From Edaphochlamys debaryana (Eukaryota > Chlorophyta > Chlorophyceae > Chlamydomonadales), in contig JAEHOE010000027.1 in the NCBI GenBank assembly GCA_016858145.1, forward strand, positions 62,001-126,000: a DNA stretch of 64,000 nt, in the 5' to 3' direction. The translations under genes and the position numbers were made by a program. Positions 1 through 11,211 of the stretch are shown here, in pieces. The notes below the pieces were generated by a model, which had not been told where the DNA came from, ran no database searches, and saw only the letters and a list, made by a program, of their open reading frames with translations. Each line of letters starts with the position of its first letter. Position 1 is the stretch's first letter.

Positions 1-307
1 TAGCGGCTGCGGGGGCGGAGGGAGGTGCGGGGAGGACGGAAAAGGGCAGCAGGGGTTACGGTGTGAGGAGTGCAGGAGAGCCGGGGAGGGAGCCGGAGAA
101 GGGCATGCCGGCCACCTCCCTCCAGCACCATGGTCGCTTTTTTGGCCAGGTCCCGGAGTCACAGCCGGCCCCTCTCCCTTACACTCGCTTGGCAACCCCC
201 GGGTTCCAGCCCCCGTCTCAGCCCGTCCCTCTCCCTTATACTCCCTGGGCAATCCGTGCGTCCCGGCCCCTGTCCCCTCCGAGGCCCCCCCCCCCGCACA
301 CACACAC
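1..307. other. Left-edge segment, no exon assigned
   Basis: GC-rich sequence downstream (minus strand) of the last exon I can define for the membrane-protein gene to its right. That exon ends with a GT donor at 307-306, so the gene must continue here or beyond the window, but I found no acceptor that keeps the frame with any confidence. Long open frames on both strands here are composition artefacts. Confidence 0.4.
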
Positions 308-2249
308 CTGAAGGCGGACAGGTCCACACACGAGGGGGGGCAGCCGCCGCCCGGCACCGGGAACCGGGCGGAGCCTTGGGCCCCGGCCGCCGCGCCCGGG
401 CCCGCCTGGGCCTCCGTTCTGGGCCCGTTCTGGGCCTGGGCCCCGGCCTGGGCCTGGGCGGTTGGGTTGGAGTGGTGCAGCAGGGCGCTGCCAAAGGCCT
501 CCAGGGTGGCGGCTGCGACCTCGGCCTTAGCGGCGACGGAGGCGGCGGCTTCGAGGGTGGAGGCGTAGGGCTTGACCTGGGGGGGACGGGGGGGGGGAAG
601 CGTACCGGCAGGGGCAGGGCAGGGCGGGAGAAAAGGTGGGGCGAACAAGGGCTAGGAGGCGGGAGAAAGAAAGGGCGGGGGGCTTCGGGATCATGGGCCG
701 ACCGCCACCAGCAACCTACCCCAGATTTCCCCCGCACGTCTGTGCCTCCGTGCGGCCACAGTCGGGCCGCCCTCCCAGGCCCGCAACCCCCCTACTCCAG
801 CCCTGCCCCCCCCCCCCTCCCCCCCTCAACGCCTGCGACACGGCCCGCACCGACTCCACCACCGCTCCCCACACTTCACTACCCGACCAAACACACTTGA
901 AGACTACTGTAATAAGAAGTCCTGCTCTATTGTCTGTTTTGAGTTTAAGGCTCTACTTACTGCTTGAGACACGGCCCGCACCGACTCCACCGCCGCGCCC
1001 CACACGGCCGTCGCCGCCAGGAGGTACACCAGCAGGGCGGCCAGGGCCCAGGCGGCGGCGGAGGCGGAGGCGGCGGTGACAAAGTAGGTGTGCGCCGAGG
1101 GGCCGGGCGGGGAGGAGGGGCCGCCGGCGAGGCCCGCCGCGGGGGCGAGCCAGCGGTCCAGGGGAGGGAAAGGAACGCCTGGAAACGGAGGGGGGGGCAG
1201 CGTGGGGGCAGGGGTGGGGGAGGGACCGGGCAGGGGTAAGGAGGGCTGTGAGTGAGGGGTGAGCGAGGCGTGGGAGCCCTCATGGGAGCCCTCATTGCCT
1301 GCTTGCCCCTCCCCAGGCCCAGCCCCACCCTTTAGGCCCCACGCCCCTGCTGTGGCCCAATCCCCTCCCCTCAGGCCCAACGTCTTTACGTCAGGCCCCG
1401 CTCAGGCCCAGCGGCTCCCACGTGACGCACCTCCGGCCGCGACCCGGGCCCCGATGCGCGAGCGCCACCTGGCCGCCAGCCCCGCCGCCGCCAGCACCCC
1501 CGCCGCCAGGAGCCCCGCGGGCAGCGCCGCCCACAACGGCGGCGGCTCGTGCTTGAGGCTGAGGCCGAAGCCCTCCACCACCCCCCGCGTGTGGGAACGG
1601 GCCTTGAGGGAGCAGGCCAGCCTGTCAGGGGACAAGGGAGCAGAGGGGTTGAGGGGAAGGGAGGACGGGGAGGGGCAAGGAAAGGTGGAGGGGGGTTGAG
1701 AGGGGGTGGGTGAGGGTGCGTGTGGGAGCGCGCCTTGAGGGAGCAGGCCAGCCTGGGGTCAGAGGGAGGATGGGTGGGAGAGCGGGGTGGGGTAGTGGGT
1801 AGAGGTGTCCGGGGTCTGGGGTGTGGACGAGGGGTGTGGAGTCGGCCCGTGTCGAGGTGGGGAGTTGGGCTGGAGGTGGAGGTGGAGGGTGTGACGGCCA
1901 GCAGAGCTCGGCGACGCTCAGGGGAACGACATCGTGTGGGGTGGTGGCGGGAGAGGGCCCGGGGCGAGAGTTGCCCTTACCAGAGCACCCAGCCGACGAC
2001 GGCGAGGAAGCCGCTCAGCACGGTCCCCCACGGGACTTGAATAGACGCGCTGAACCACCTGCGCGTGGGAAGACACCGGGATTATGAGACCGCGATAGGT
2101 GAATCGTGCGCAGCAGCACGCGCGCGCTACACCGCATTGCTCGAAAGCGCTTGCCATGCACCAAATCGTCACGACGCCTTGCAGGCTCACCTGGGAACGC
2201 GCTTCCGCTGCACTACATCCTGTGCAGCCAGCTGCAGGAGCTGAACCAT
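308..2249 (-). CDS. Predicted multi-pass membrane protein, 3' end missing
   Basis: Unrecognised gene. Phase-consistent exons (minus strand, 5' to 3') are 2249-2191, 2058-1981, 1621-1431, 1178-961 and 576-308; the last ends in phase 2 at a GT donor, so at least one more exon is missing. The start is the ATG at 2249, opening MVQLLQLAAQDVVQRKRVP. Three hydrophobic segments are visible: one encoded by 2058-1981 (VLSGFLAVVGWVL), one at the middle of 1621-1431 (LWAALPAGLLAAGVLAAAGL) and one in 1178-961 (WALAALLVYLLAATAVWGAA). The fifth exon is Ala-rich and possibly coiled. The layout of separated hydrophobic helices with a Cys-containing loop before the second helix did not match a family I can name. 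Donor choice for the third exon (1431, gtgcgt) was decided by phase; a nearer donor at 1469 breaks the frame. Confidence 0.6.
1587..1754. repeat. Exon echo: 37-bp near-exact copy of an exon start
   Basis: 1587-1623 (start of the third exon of the left-edge membrane gene, with its acceptor) recurs at 1718-1754 with two mismatches, 131 bp away, inside the preceding intron. Confidence 0.85.
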
Positions 2250-3726
2250 TCTGCCAAGTGGCTGGTGCAAAAGTCACGAGGTTCACACGCGTTTCGTCGA
2301 ACGAGGAGGGGTCGCTGCCTTTGATCGCGGTAAGCACCAGTGTAACAAAGTATCAAGCCAGTCCGTGCGGTCCCGGCAACGAGTCGTCATGGCAACGTGC
2401 TGGGTGCCGTGCCTTACCCGCCGGGCCCGCATTACCCGCCCGCGTCTCGCCTGCTTCCCCCAGACGCGCTTGTTCAAGGCTACATACTGCACTGGGTGTG
2501 TGATCTCATCGCCGGATGAAGAGGGCGGCATGCCGACACCCGTGCCTGGCACCGCTTTCCGTGCAACGACACGTGCGCCCTTGCGCCCCAGCGACCCTCA
2601 CCATGGCGCCCCGCTTAGCCAAGCACCTGCCAACTGTGCCAAGCAAGGCCATAACCGTCCACCCTACCTTCAAATCACGACCTGGTCATTATTAGCAGTG
2701 CTCACAGCGCCGCCGTGTCATCCGCCAGATCCCCTCCGTTCCCTTCCATATTCCATCACCCTTGGGAGTACGGGTACTCGTGCCAGCTCGCCACACGTGC
2801 AGACGCGACCCGGACACAAATCCCCAGCTCCTTATGCATTAGTTGTGCCCACTGATCTCAACGTTCGATCGAATGTCTCCAGTGCCCCCCGAAGTTCCTA
2901 ACGAATGAGGCTCCGGCCTCGGCCTCAGCCACGCTTCTGTTAGATCCCACACACATGGTATTGCCGGCCGGCCCCGAATGATCACGTCATGTGCTTCCCT
3001 GTCGCAAGCAAGCAATAACCTTCACGCCAGCCTAGACCCCAGAGTATTAGTCTAGTCAGTGCGCTCTCTGGGAAAATGAAGAGGAGCTGCTGGCTCCCTC
3101 CCTCTACCTCACCTGCCGTACCGCGCCGTATCTGCGCTCCTACTTGACCCCTCCAACTTCTGCCTACCGGTATCCTACGACAGTGTCGCCCTCTGGCCAA
3201 TCAAGGAACTCACTCGGCGTTCCTGCACGCGCGCAAGCAACCAACAAGCAACCAGTTGGCGTCAACAAGGGGATAAGCAGTACCGAAATGAATGTCGAAA
3301 GGTACGCGCACCCCAGCGCAAGCAACCCACCCAAGAATCACGCGGGGCAATGGCCCCCGTACGCTCCACGCATTTGCGCCAATCGCACTTACTCCTGCAG
3401 GTTGAAGCCTGACCGTCCTCGTTTCCAAACACAATCCCATCGAAGCCCCGTTGTCAGCGCTACTCTGTAACTGTAACCCTCCCTGACTTGCTTGCAATGA
3501 TATAAGTACGACACTTAGCCGCAACCAAGGAAAGCCCGGAGCCCACGCACACCATTCCAAGACTATGAAACCCTAGCGGTCCTGCCTTGCCCGATCAAGC
3601 CCCTGGCTGAAACCCCAGGCTACGACGGCTGAGCTGCGACCAAGGCAAACGCAGAGCCCACATGCATCGAATCCCAATCACCCGGGTCAAATCCTTCTGT
3701 CGTCTTCTTGAGCAAGTATGCACCCA
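2250..3726. other. Intergenic spacer between two minus-strand genes
   Basis: No gene is supported here. It holds the 5' flank of the left-edge membrane gene and the 3' flank of the next minus-strand gene. No TGTAA motif on the minus strand was found for the latter. A degenerate direct repeat of about 30 bp (3517-3546 and 3632-3662, offset about 115 bp) has the same spacing as the exon echoes described in the findings. Confidence 0.6.
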
Positions 3727-4354
3727 TCAGCCCTGCGGCCACCTCTTCCCGCTATTGCTGCCACGCACCACCACGCTCGCACTCGCCCTCACGGGCCGAG
3801 GCCTGCCCTCCGCCACCCCACCCCCACCCCCACCCCCACCCCCACCCCCGCCCCAGCCGCCACCCCCAACGCCGCCGGTACTCCCAGCGCCGCTGCCGCT
3901 GCCGAGGACCATCACGCTCGCGCTCGACCGCATGCCGTTACCGCTGCGCCGTACGACACCGCCCTTACCGCCCGCAAGATCCAGATCCAGATCCGGATCT
4001 CGGACCGGGGGCCGGATGATGAAGTCCTCAAGTGCGCCCACGCCTCCGAGTGTAGATGGCGGTTGCAGTGCATCCAGTCCCAGACTCGCCGCGCCTTCGA
4101 TGCTTAATCGCGCCGCCATCGCCCGATCCCGATCTGGATCCAGATCCCGATCACGGAGCTCGTCGGTGCTGAAACGAGCGGCCACTACGGCATCGAGTAC
4201 GGGCTCGGGCTCTGCGGGCTCCGTGCGCACGGCGCCGTACTGTGTCGCGTCGGTCAGGGCCGGCGGCGGCCGTGACGCGGCGGCGGCGGCGGCAGGTTCC
4301 CAACCGCCGGCGGAGGCGGCGTGGGCGATGCTGCGGGTGCTGTTGGCGGCGCTG

Positions 4355-4385
<31 letters not shown>

Positions 4386-7300
4386 GGCTGAGGAGCGCTC
4401 CTGTGCTGCGGCTTACGTGGAATCCGCCGGCGGGGCCGAAGGGAGAGGCGCCGTCGGCGCGAGGACCCTTGCTTGGGCTGACGACGGCGCTGGCGGCGCC
4501 GCTGCCGCCGCCCCAGTCCTGCCCGCCGCCGCCGCCGCCGCTGACGCTGCGCCCGACGGTACGACCGCCGCCGCCGCCGCTGTCTCGGTCGCCGTCGCCG
4601 CCTTGGGACCAGGCGGCATGGATATGGAGGGGTGGCGGGGGGGTTGTGCCACTGACACGGGGGCCGCGGGGTGAGAGATCGCGTTTGGAGGATGACGTGT
4701 GGAGGAGGTGCGGGTACGACAGTGCGTGGCCGTACGGCTGCGGGTGCGGCTGGCTGCCGTGGTGCACGTCCACGTGGAGGGGCGGCGGATCGTCACGTGC
4801 GGGCTGCATTGGATCCAGATTGAGCCCAGAGTGGGCGTGGATCTGGATCCCGCTCCCCGGCGTCGCACCGCTGCCGCTGCCGTGCCCGCTGCCGCTCCCG
4901 CCCAGCTTCGCGTGCGGGGAGAAGGTGTACGGCGTCGGCAGCAGCATCTGCGAGGGCGGAGCCTGAGATCCAAATCCAGATCCAGGTCCAGATCCAGATC
5001 CGGCCGCGGCGCCGGCGGAAGGTGAGAGCGTCACGGACTCGCGCTGCGGCGTCGGCGGCAGTGCTACCACGAGGCTCCCGGCGGCGGCGGCGGCAGGCCC
5101 CAGCGGCGCCGTTGCGAAGGACTTGCTGCTGATGGCGCCGCCTCCAATGACGGTGCCGCCGCCGGCGCTCTCCGGCGGAGCAGGCAGCGCCGCCGTCGCC
5201 GCCGCCGCAGCTGCAGCGGCGCCGGACTGAGAGGCCTTCAGCGCTGCAAAGGCGGCGGCGGTCGGCGTGGTGAGCGGCGTCACCTGCGTGCTGTCGTACG
5301 CTGCCGTACCATCCGTACCGCCGCCACCGCCGCCATCTGCCACTGCCGCTGCTGCTGCCGCCGCCGCGGCGGCGGCGGCGGCGGCCTCCTCTGCGGCCCG
5401 CTTCTTGGCGAGGCGGGTGCGAGTGAATCGGCGCACGGAGAGGGCAAACTCGGCATCCATGGAGATCAGGACGTCGTCCTGAGAGGGGGGGGGTAGAGGG
5501 GAGAGGGGATAGAGGGGGTCGTGGGTAAAGGAGGAGGGGGAGCAAGGGGGGAACGGAAAGGGCGAACTCGGCATCCATACCAATGAGCACGTCGTCCTGA
5601 TCGGGGGGGTAGAGGGGAGAGGGGGCAGAGGCAGATTGACGTGTGTTTGGGCTGGGATATGGGATGCGGGAGGGGAGAAGACCCGCTCGTGGGGCGTGGG
5701 GGTCAATGCGGGCTGGGCGCGTGTGAGGGTGACAGGCGGCCGGCGACGGCACAAGTGCATGCTGTTGTCCGTACAGGAGGGACACAGGGTGCGCAGGTCT
5801 CTGGGTTGGATTCGCCTGTTCTCAAGCATAGCTCACATAGCAGCGCTGCCTATGCAATCGGTGGGGTTATCGGGGTATCGGGGTATGGGACGTGAGTGAC
5901 GCTGGTAGGCGGCACAACAGGCCCGCAAGTCCCTGTGTTGGCGGTGTTGGCAACGCGGCGCAACATCGGCTTCCCCCCCGCCCACCCCCACCCACCATGC
6001 CCACTCCGTCGAATGGGTTCTCGAGAGCGATCTGAACGTGGAAGCTGGAAGAGGGGGGGGGGGAAAGGGCGGATCAGCGAGGCGTGGAAACGATGAGGGT
6101 GTGGGTGAGAGCGTGGGAGGGGGGGGGCGAAAGGCTGGGGGTCCAGCCGGCGGGGCGCTAGGCAAGCAGCATCCCCCTCCATTCGTAGCCCCTCCCCCCG
6201 GGTCCCGCCTTGGCCCCTAGAACCGTGCCCCTCCGGTGCTCACCCCTTACTCTCCCCCCTCCCCGCCCCTCTCCCTCCCCCCCCTTTCCCCCCTTCCCCC
6301 TCACAGCGTCATGACCACCAGCACCCCTCCCCCCTCATCTCTCCCCCCTCTTGCCTCCCTAACATCCCATCCCTCTCCCTCCTCCCCACTTCCCCCTTGC
6401 CCCCTCCCCCCTCACAGCGTCATGACCACCAGCACGTACAGCACGGAGGAGAAGTAGCCAGCGGGGCAGGCGCCGGCCTCCTGGGGTGGGGAGGGCACGA
6501 AGGGGGATGGGCGAGGGGGCGCGTGGGGCTCCGTCGCGCCCCTACCCGGCAGCGCAGCCGTCTGCGCGCCAACAGTCTGTCCCCGTCTTCACTCCTCCAC
6601 GTTCGGCTGAGTCATCGTACAATCATCATCTATCATGTTCCCAGGTTGGTCCGCGTGATCCTTCAATGGCCCAAACCCAATCCATCCCTCGACGAAACTC
6701 TGACTCTAACCCTAACCGCCTGACCCCATCGAGCAATTCCCGCGGTTCCACGCCCCCCCAACCCCCAACCCCCAACGCCCAACTCCCAACCGTCAACGGC
6801 CAAACCCTCGGGCCTCACGTCTTCGTACGCCGTGCCCACACAGAAGGCGGAGAAGTGGGGGGCCGCAAGGAACAGAGAGGCGACCACGAGCGTGAAGGAA
6901 ACGTATCGCAGCATGAAGGGCGTGCGGTACTCCCGGAGCTGCCGCAGCCTGGGGTGGGGGGCGGGGGGGAAACGGGGGCAAGGGAGGTGTGTGTTTCGTG
7001 TCCTGTCGGGTCGCAGCCGCAGTCTGCAGGCATCGCGGGGAAGGGGGAAGCCCCCGGCCTTGATTTCAGGAGCCGTCCGCCGGCCATCTCGTCCGGTCTG
7101 CTCACCTCACACGCACACGCGTCAACCCCCATCTGTGGTGCATTTCCACAACCAGTCTTGCCTCAGTGCCCTCCCCCCTTCCCCCACCTACACCTTTCCT
7201 CTCCGGTTCCCAACTCGTCAAAGGTAATCCCCCCCCCCCCACCTCTCCAGCACCTCAACCGTCTTGCTCAGGTACCCGTGCATACGGCTGAGCCCCGCCT

Positions 7301-10300
7301 CGCCTTGGGGGTGGTCATGGTGGTGGTGTGTGGGGGGGGGTCCAAGAGGGGGAGGCGGAGGGGTGAGGGTACCGTATGCAGGGGACACATACCCCACGCG
7401 CGGAGCCCCAACCGATGTCTCCTCAGCATCCCACGCCCCCGAAACACATGCCGAACCCTTGCCACCCCCGCCCACCTCCCTTGGTGCAGCCCGCCAGTCC
7501 CGACAGTTTCTCGTTACAGATCGAGATCTCGCTCAGCACGTCGTAGATCTCGTAGTACTTCTGTACGGCACAAGGTTGAAGAGCCACGATTGTGAGTAAA
7601 GGACACGTGGCGGCCCAAGCCCAGGCCCAAGCTAGCCGCGGCCGACTCTTGCTTGCCTAGCTCATGAGCGTTACGGTACGTACGGTACGCCACGTCACTT
7701 CTCTCCCTCTGTCCCTCGTCCCAGCCAGCCCGCGCACGCACCTGCCAGTGCGGGTCTGTCTCCAGCACCTGCTCCCTTCGGCTGCTCGTCACGTTGTCGG
7801 GCGGCGGTTGGTCGTCCTCGTCATCGGATGAGTCAGAGTCCTCGAAACCGTGGAAGAAGTCGCCTGCAGGGGCGAGCGGGCGGAGGATGGCAGGGTTAAG
7901 TGCGACGCAACGTGTCGTACGGTGTACGACAGGGTTACAAAATGGACAGGGGATTAAGGGGAGACGGCTCGAGGGTGCGCCTTGCACTCCACAACAAACG
8001 ACGGCGGTGCTGACTCGTGTACAGTACAGTACGGCAGCGTCGCTGCAGCCATGACTCACCTGCCAGGTGGTGCAGGATCTCGTCCCGGAACGACGTGTGG
8101 CCGTACCTGCACACGTGGGAGGTAGGGGGCGCGAGGGGGAGGGGTCGTGGGGAATCAGCCTTCAGGACCAAACGCGCGGCCGCTCCTCAAACCCGTGCCG
8201 CTTCCCCCCTCACAACATTCCTCCCGCTCCAGACTCTCAGCAGGCGCCACTCGGACTCAGCCCGGGCCCTCCATCCCAACATCCATCCCGTCTCGGGCTC
8301 TATACCTGGCCAAGGCCCTCCATCCCACCCCTCTTCGCTGCTGACTTCCTCTCGTCCCCTCTCTGCCCCCCCCCCAATCCCTCCCCCCCCCAAGGCCTCA
8401 CAGCAGGCGCCACTCTGACTCAGACTCGTGCGGTGTACGTGTGGTGAGCCACTGGGGGGGAGGGGGCGAGGAGGGGGTAAATTTCGAGTGGGGAGGGGGG
8501 AAGTAGGGGGGCAATGGGGGTTTGGCACCTCACACGAGGACGGGGGGGATGAAGGGTGCGCGGTGGCGAGCAAGGGGACACGTGTTTGTGTGTGTGTCTG
8601 GGGGGTGGGGGGATGAACCAAGAGGGGGCGGGGTAAGAAGGGCGGGTGGCAACACTTGGACTTGGGGGAGCAAGGACGGGTGTGTGGGTTGGATGGGGTC
8701 CTCGCGGTGAGCCACTGGATCAGGGGGTTGGGCTGTTGTAGCAGGAGAGAAAGGGGGAGGGCGCGAGAGAGCAGGGGCGTGCAGCGAGGGACGAAGAAGA
8801 GCTGCCCTGACACGGTGCCCGTGGACCGTCGCAACTCAAGCCCGACCGAAGATGATCAAACCCGGAAGATTCCAGATCTCCCTTGCCGTACTGTTGTACT
8901 GCCGCACGCACCTCCTTCAGCAGCTTCAGCAGCTGTGTGATGAGGGAGGCGCACTCTGCGGCGTGGGGCGCCTCGTCGTTGCCCAGGTTCTCTCGGGAGT
9001 TGCCCACTGGGGGGGGGGATGGAGAGGGAGGTGTCAAAGTGGGTTAAAAAATCAGCGGGATCGTGTCATCTTCTCCAGACGAGCAAGGCATCACGCGGTT
9101 CCTATCAGGAGTTGGCAAATGGAGAGGGAGAGGGGGGTTGGGGGCGTGGGAAAGGGCCGGGGTGAGGCATGATAACGGGGCTGTAGAGGTGGGGTTGAGG
9201 ATGCAGTTGTCTGACGGCCGCACAATAAGCAGGGGAAGGAGGGCATGTTGAGCAGTGGTGGACAAAGGGGCCACCGAGGGGGAAACCATGTCCGCCAGGT
9301 CCGGTTTGCCGGCAAGTTCCCGACACCCTCGAGGACGGCCCGCCGACCCAACTCACTGTCCCTGTCCGAAGGAAAGCGTCAATCGCCGGGATGGGACCAC
9401 GGAGGGAGGAGCGGAAGGAGGGGGGAGAGTCAGCCGCGGTTAGCCAAGTCAGCTGCCCAGGCGGTGCGTCCCCGCACACCCAACAAGCCCAAGGCCTCTG
9501 GCACGCATGCGCCCCAGCCACGAGGCTCCCCCACCAGGCCTCGCCCCGGCGCTCCTTCGCGGATGCCCCTGGCTCGGGGCACCCTGCCTGCCCCCCCCCC
9601 CACCACCAACGACCCGGCGCACCAGTCCCGATCAGCAAGCCTGAGCCCCCAACCCCACTAACGACCCAGCGCACCTAGCTAGCCTGCCCCCTCCCCCCGT
9701 GCACTGCCCCCAACGGCCCGGCGCACCAGTCACGATTGGCAAAGTACATTCCCATGACCTGCGGGCAGGGCCAAAGGGTTCAGGGGTTCAAAGTTCAAAG
9801 CAGGTGGCGGCCAGGCGGTGGTCAGGCGGCGGCGACCGGCCGCTCCTTTCCACTCCTCCATCCGCCCCGGTCGGGGGCCCTTACCAGCCTCGCTCTTCCC
9901 TCCTAGAGAGTTTTGGGCATTGTTGGCTTGAGCGCTTCCTCGCCTCTCCTTGCCTTGCCTCCGCTTGCCCGACCTCCCCGCTCAGCAACAGACAGCCCCT
10001 CCACCCCACCCCCCCAAGGCCCCTCACCGTGCCCTTGAGGATGGACAGGTCACGAAGGGACTCCTCCCGGCGCGCAAAGGCCTGCTGGATACTGCGGGGC
10101 GGAGGGCAGCGACGGCGTATGTGGTCCGCGTGCAAGACGCTTCCGTTATCAGGCCCCCCGTCCAAGACCTTGCGACCATGCACTCGTTGTTACCTGGAGG
10201 AACTTCACAAGTGCGCCCGACGTGCCAGACCTGTGTCCACGGGTTCTCCCCCCCACCCCCGGCTGCCGCCCCCCCTGTCCCCCACCTGAAGACCAGGGGG

Positions 10301-11211
10301 AACACGGTGCCCAGAGCCACGATACTGAACTCCATCTTGAACCTGACAGGGGGGAATGGGGGGAGACAGGATCTGAGACAGGCGGAATGGAGGAGCTGAG
10401 CAGCTTGTACGACTGAGGCGGTGATGGGCGCATGACTGACCTGAGGTCGATCAGGCCCGACTCGACGCAGTACACGATGCCGCACGACAGCGCCGCCATG
10501 ACTAATGTACGGAGGTTGACCAGGAAGATGAGCGCCCTGGAGCGGGGGGGGGGGCAGGGGGGCCAGGGGGGGCCGGGGGCGGTGCGGAGGTTGGGGACAG
10601 GGCGTGTGCGCATGAGCAATAGTGCGACGTGTGGCAGGAAGGCAGGGCAGGGACTCAGTCAGGAGTGCACTGTAAGCGAAAAGGAAAGGGCGGAGCGAGA
10701 GGAACGTGTCGTGCAGGTACCCTGGCCGCAGCGTTGGGGAGTGCAGGACACCCCTCTGCCATCCATCTGGAGCCTTGGGGAGCAGCGCCAGTGCTGAGCC
10801 CGGGGTTAAGCCAGGGCCTTGGCACGCCACAAACCTTCCCAGGTCAACCAGGCCCCGGTCTCAGGGGTATCTTGTCGAGGGGTGCCTCTCGACGGCCGGG
10901 TCAGGCGTGCCATTTCGTATGGTCAGCTCCGCAGGTCACGGTGCGGCGCCGTCGCTGGCGCTCCGTTGCAGAGCTTGTAGTGCTCCATTTCCCGACTAGA
11001 GCGACTGTGCTGGGCGTCCGCCGTGCGGCGCGATGACAAATTCCTTCTCGATGCGGTCCTTTACCCACCGCACGTAGCGAAAGATGACGATGTAGGGTCT
11101 CCCAGATGCAATGTGAGGGTGCCCGCGTTTTCTCCTGCGCTTGGCCGGCTCCGCAGCTTTGGCATCCTTGGCGACCCGGTCCTCGTGCAAGGGCCATATC
11201 CGCATCCTCAT
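3727..11211 (-). CDS. Multi-pass membrane protein with bestrophin-like layout and long low-complexity tail
   Basis: Sixteen phase-consistent exons give 960 aa: 11211-11069, 10536-10441, 10342-10286, 10091-10028, 9758-9727, 9361-9327, 9006-8912, 8451-8402, 8106-8060, 7863-7742, 7560-7476, 7303-7243, 6948-6819, 6480-6416, 6044-5996, 5478-3727. A basic N-terminus precedes two hydrophobic segments (about residues 49-70 and 84-98, the latter followed by SIQQAFARREESLRDLSILK). A cytosolic-looking, partly acidic stretch follows, then two more hydrophobic segments (about 310-331 and 344-360) and the motif LENPFDGVGMDDVLISMD near 368-385. Two helix pairs around a soluble core, closed by an acidic E-x-PF-D motif, recall bestrophin-type anion channels and their YneE-like relatives. 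This is a resemblance I cannot confirm, so transport function is inference. Residues 378-960 are one exon rich in Ala, Gly and Ser/Asp repeats. The start at 11211 is the first ATG of an open exon; an upstream exon is possible. A candidate exon at 8732-8706 was left out as a probable echo. Confidence 0.7.
3810..3860. repeat. CCCCCA-type hexanucleotide tract
   Basis: A run of cacccc units inside the terminal exon of the minus-strand membrane gene; on the coding strand it reads as a glycine tract close to the C-terminus. Confidence 0.85.
5441..5625. repeat. Exon echo: last exon start duplicated
   Basis: 5441-5508 (start of the terminal exon of the membrane gene plus acceptor and flanking intron) is repeated at 5559-5625, offset 118 bp, with the coding part DDVLI-MDAEFALSV still readable in both. 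Confidence 0.9.
6299..6436. repeat. Exon echo: exon end and donor duplicated
   Basis: 6410-6436 (3' end of the exon 6480-6416 with its GT donor) recurs as an exact 27-bp copy at 6299-6325, 111 bp away inside the following intron. Both copies sit beside C/T-rich sequence. Confidence 0.9.
8236..8423. repeat. Exon echo next to exon 8451-8402
   Basis: The 3' end of the exon (about 8399-8423) recurs at 8236-8260 with one or two differences, offset 163 bp, in the following intron. A further short copy of the exon start lies at 8708-8722 in the preceding intron. Confidence 0.75.
9605..9742. repeat. Exon echo of the 32-bp exon 9758-9727
   Basis: 9709-9742, covering the donor and the end of the small exon encoding MYFANRDW, is copied at 9605-9638 (offset 104 bp) and in shorter form at 9656-9676. 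All copies lie in the following intron. Confidence 0.8.

Noticed and set aside
70..900. Plus-strand open frame of 276 codons
   Set aside because: Its sequence is Gly/Arg/Pro noise over a minus-strand exon (576-308) that has proper splice sites and continues the frame of the gene to the right.
1431..1469. Donor at 1468-1467 for the third exon of the left-edge gene
   Set aside because: Gives phase 2, which does not fit the next exon; the downstream donor gtgcgt after 1431 gives phase 1 and fits.
3662..4966. Plus-strand open frame of 434 codons
   Set aside because: Antisense to the repeat-rich terminal exon of the minus-strand membrane gene; it has no start context, domain or conserved partner exons.
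8706..8732. Extra 27-bp exon (PNPLIQWLT) in the membrane gene
   Set aside because: Needs a GC donor and repeats the first three codons of the next exon; more probably an echo. Kept as a finding, not in the model.
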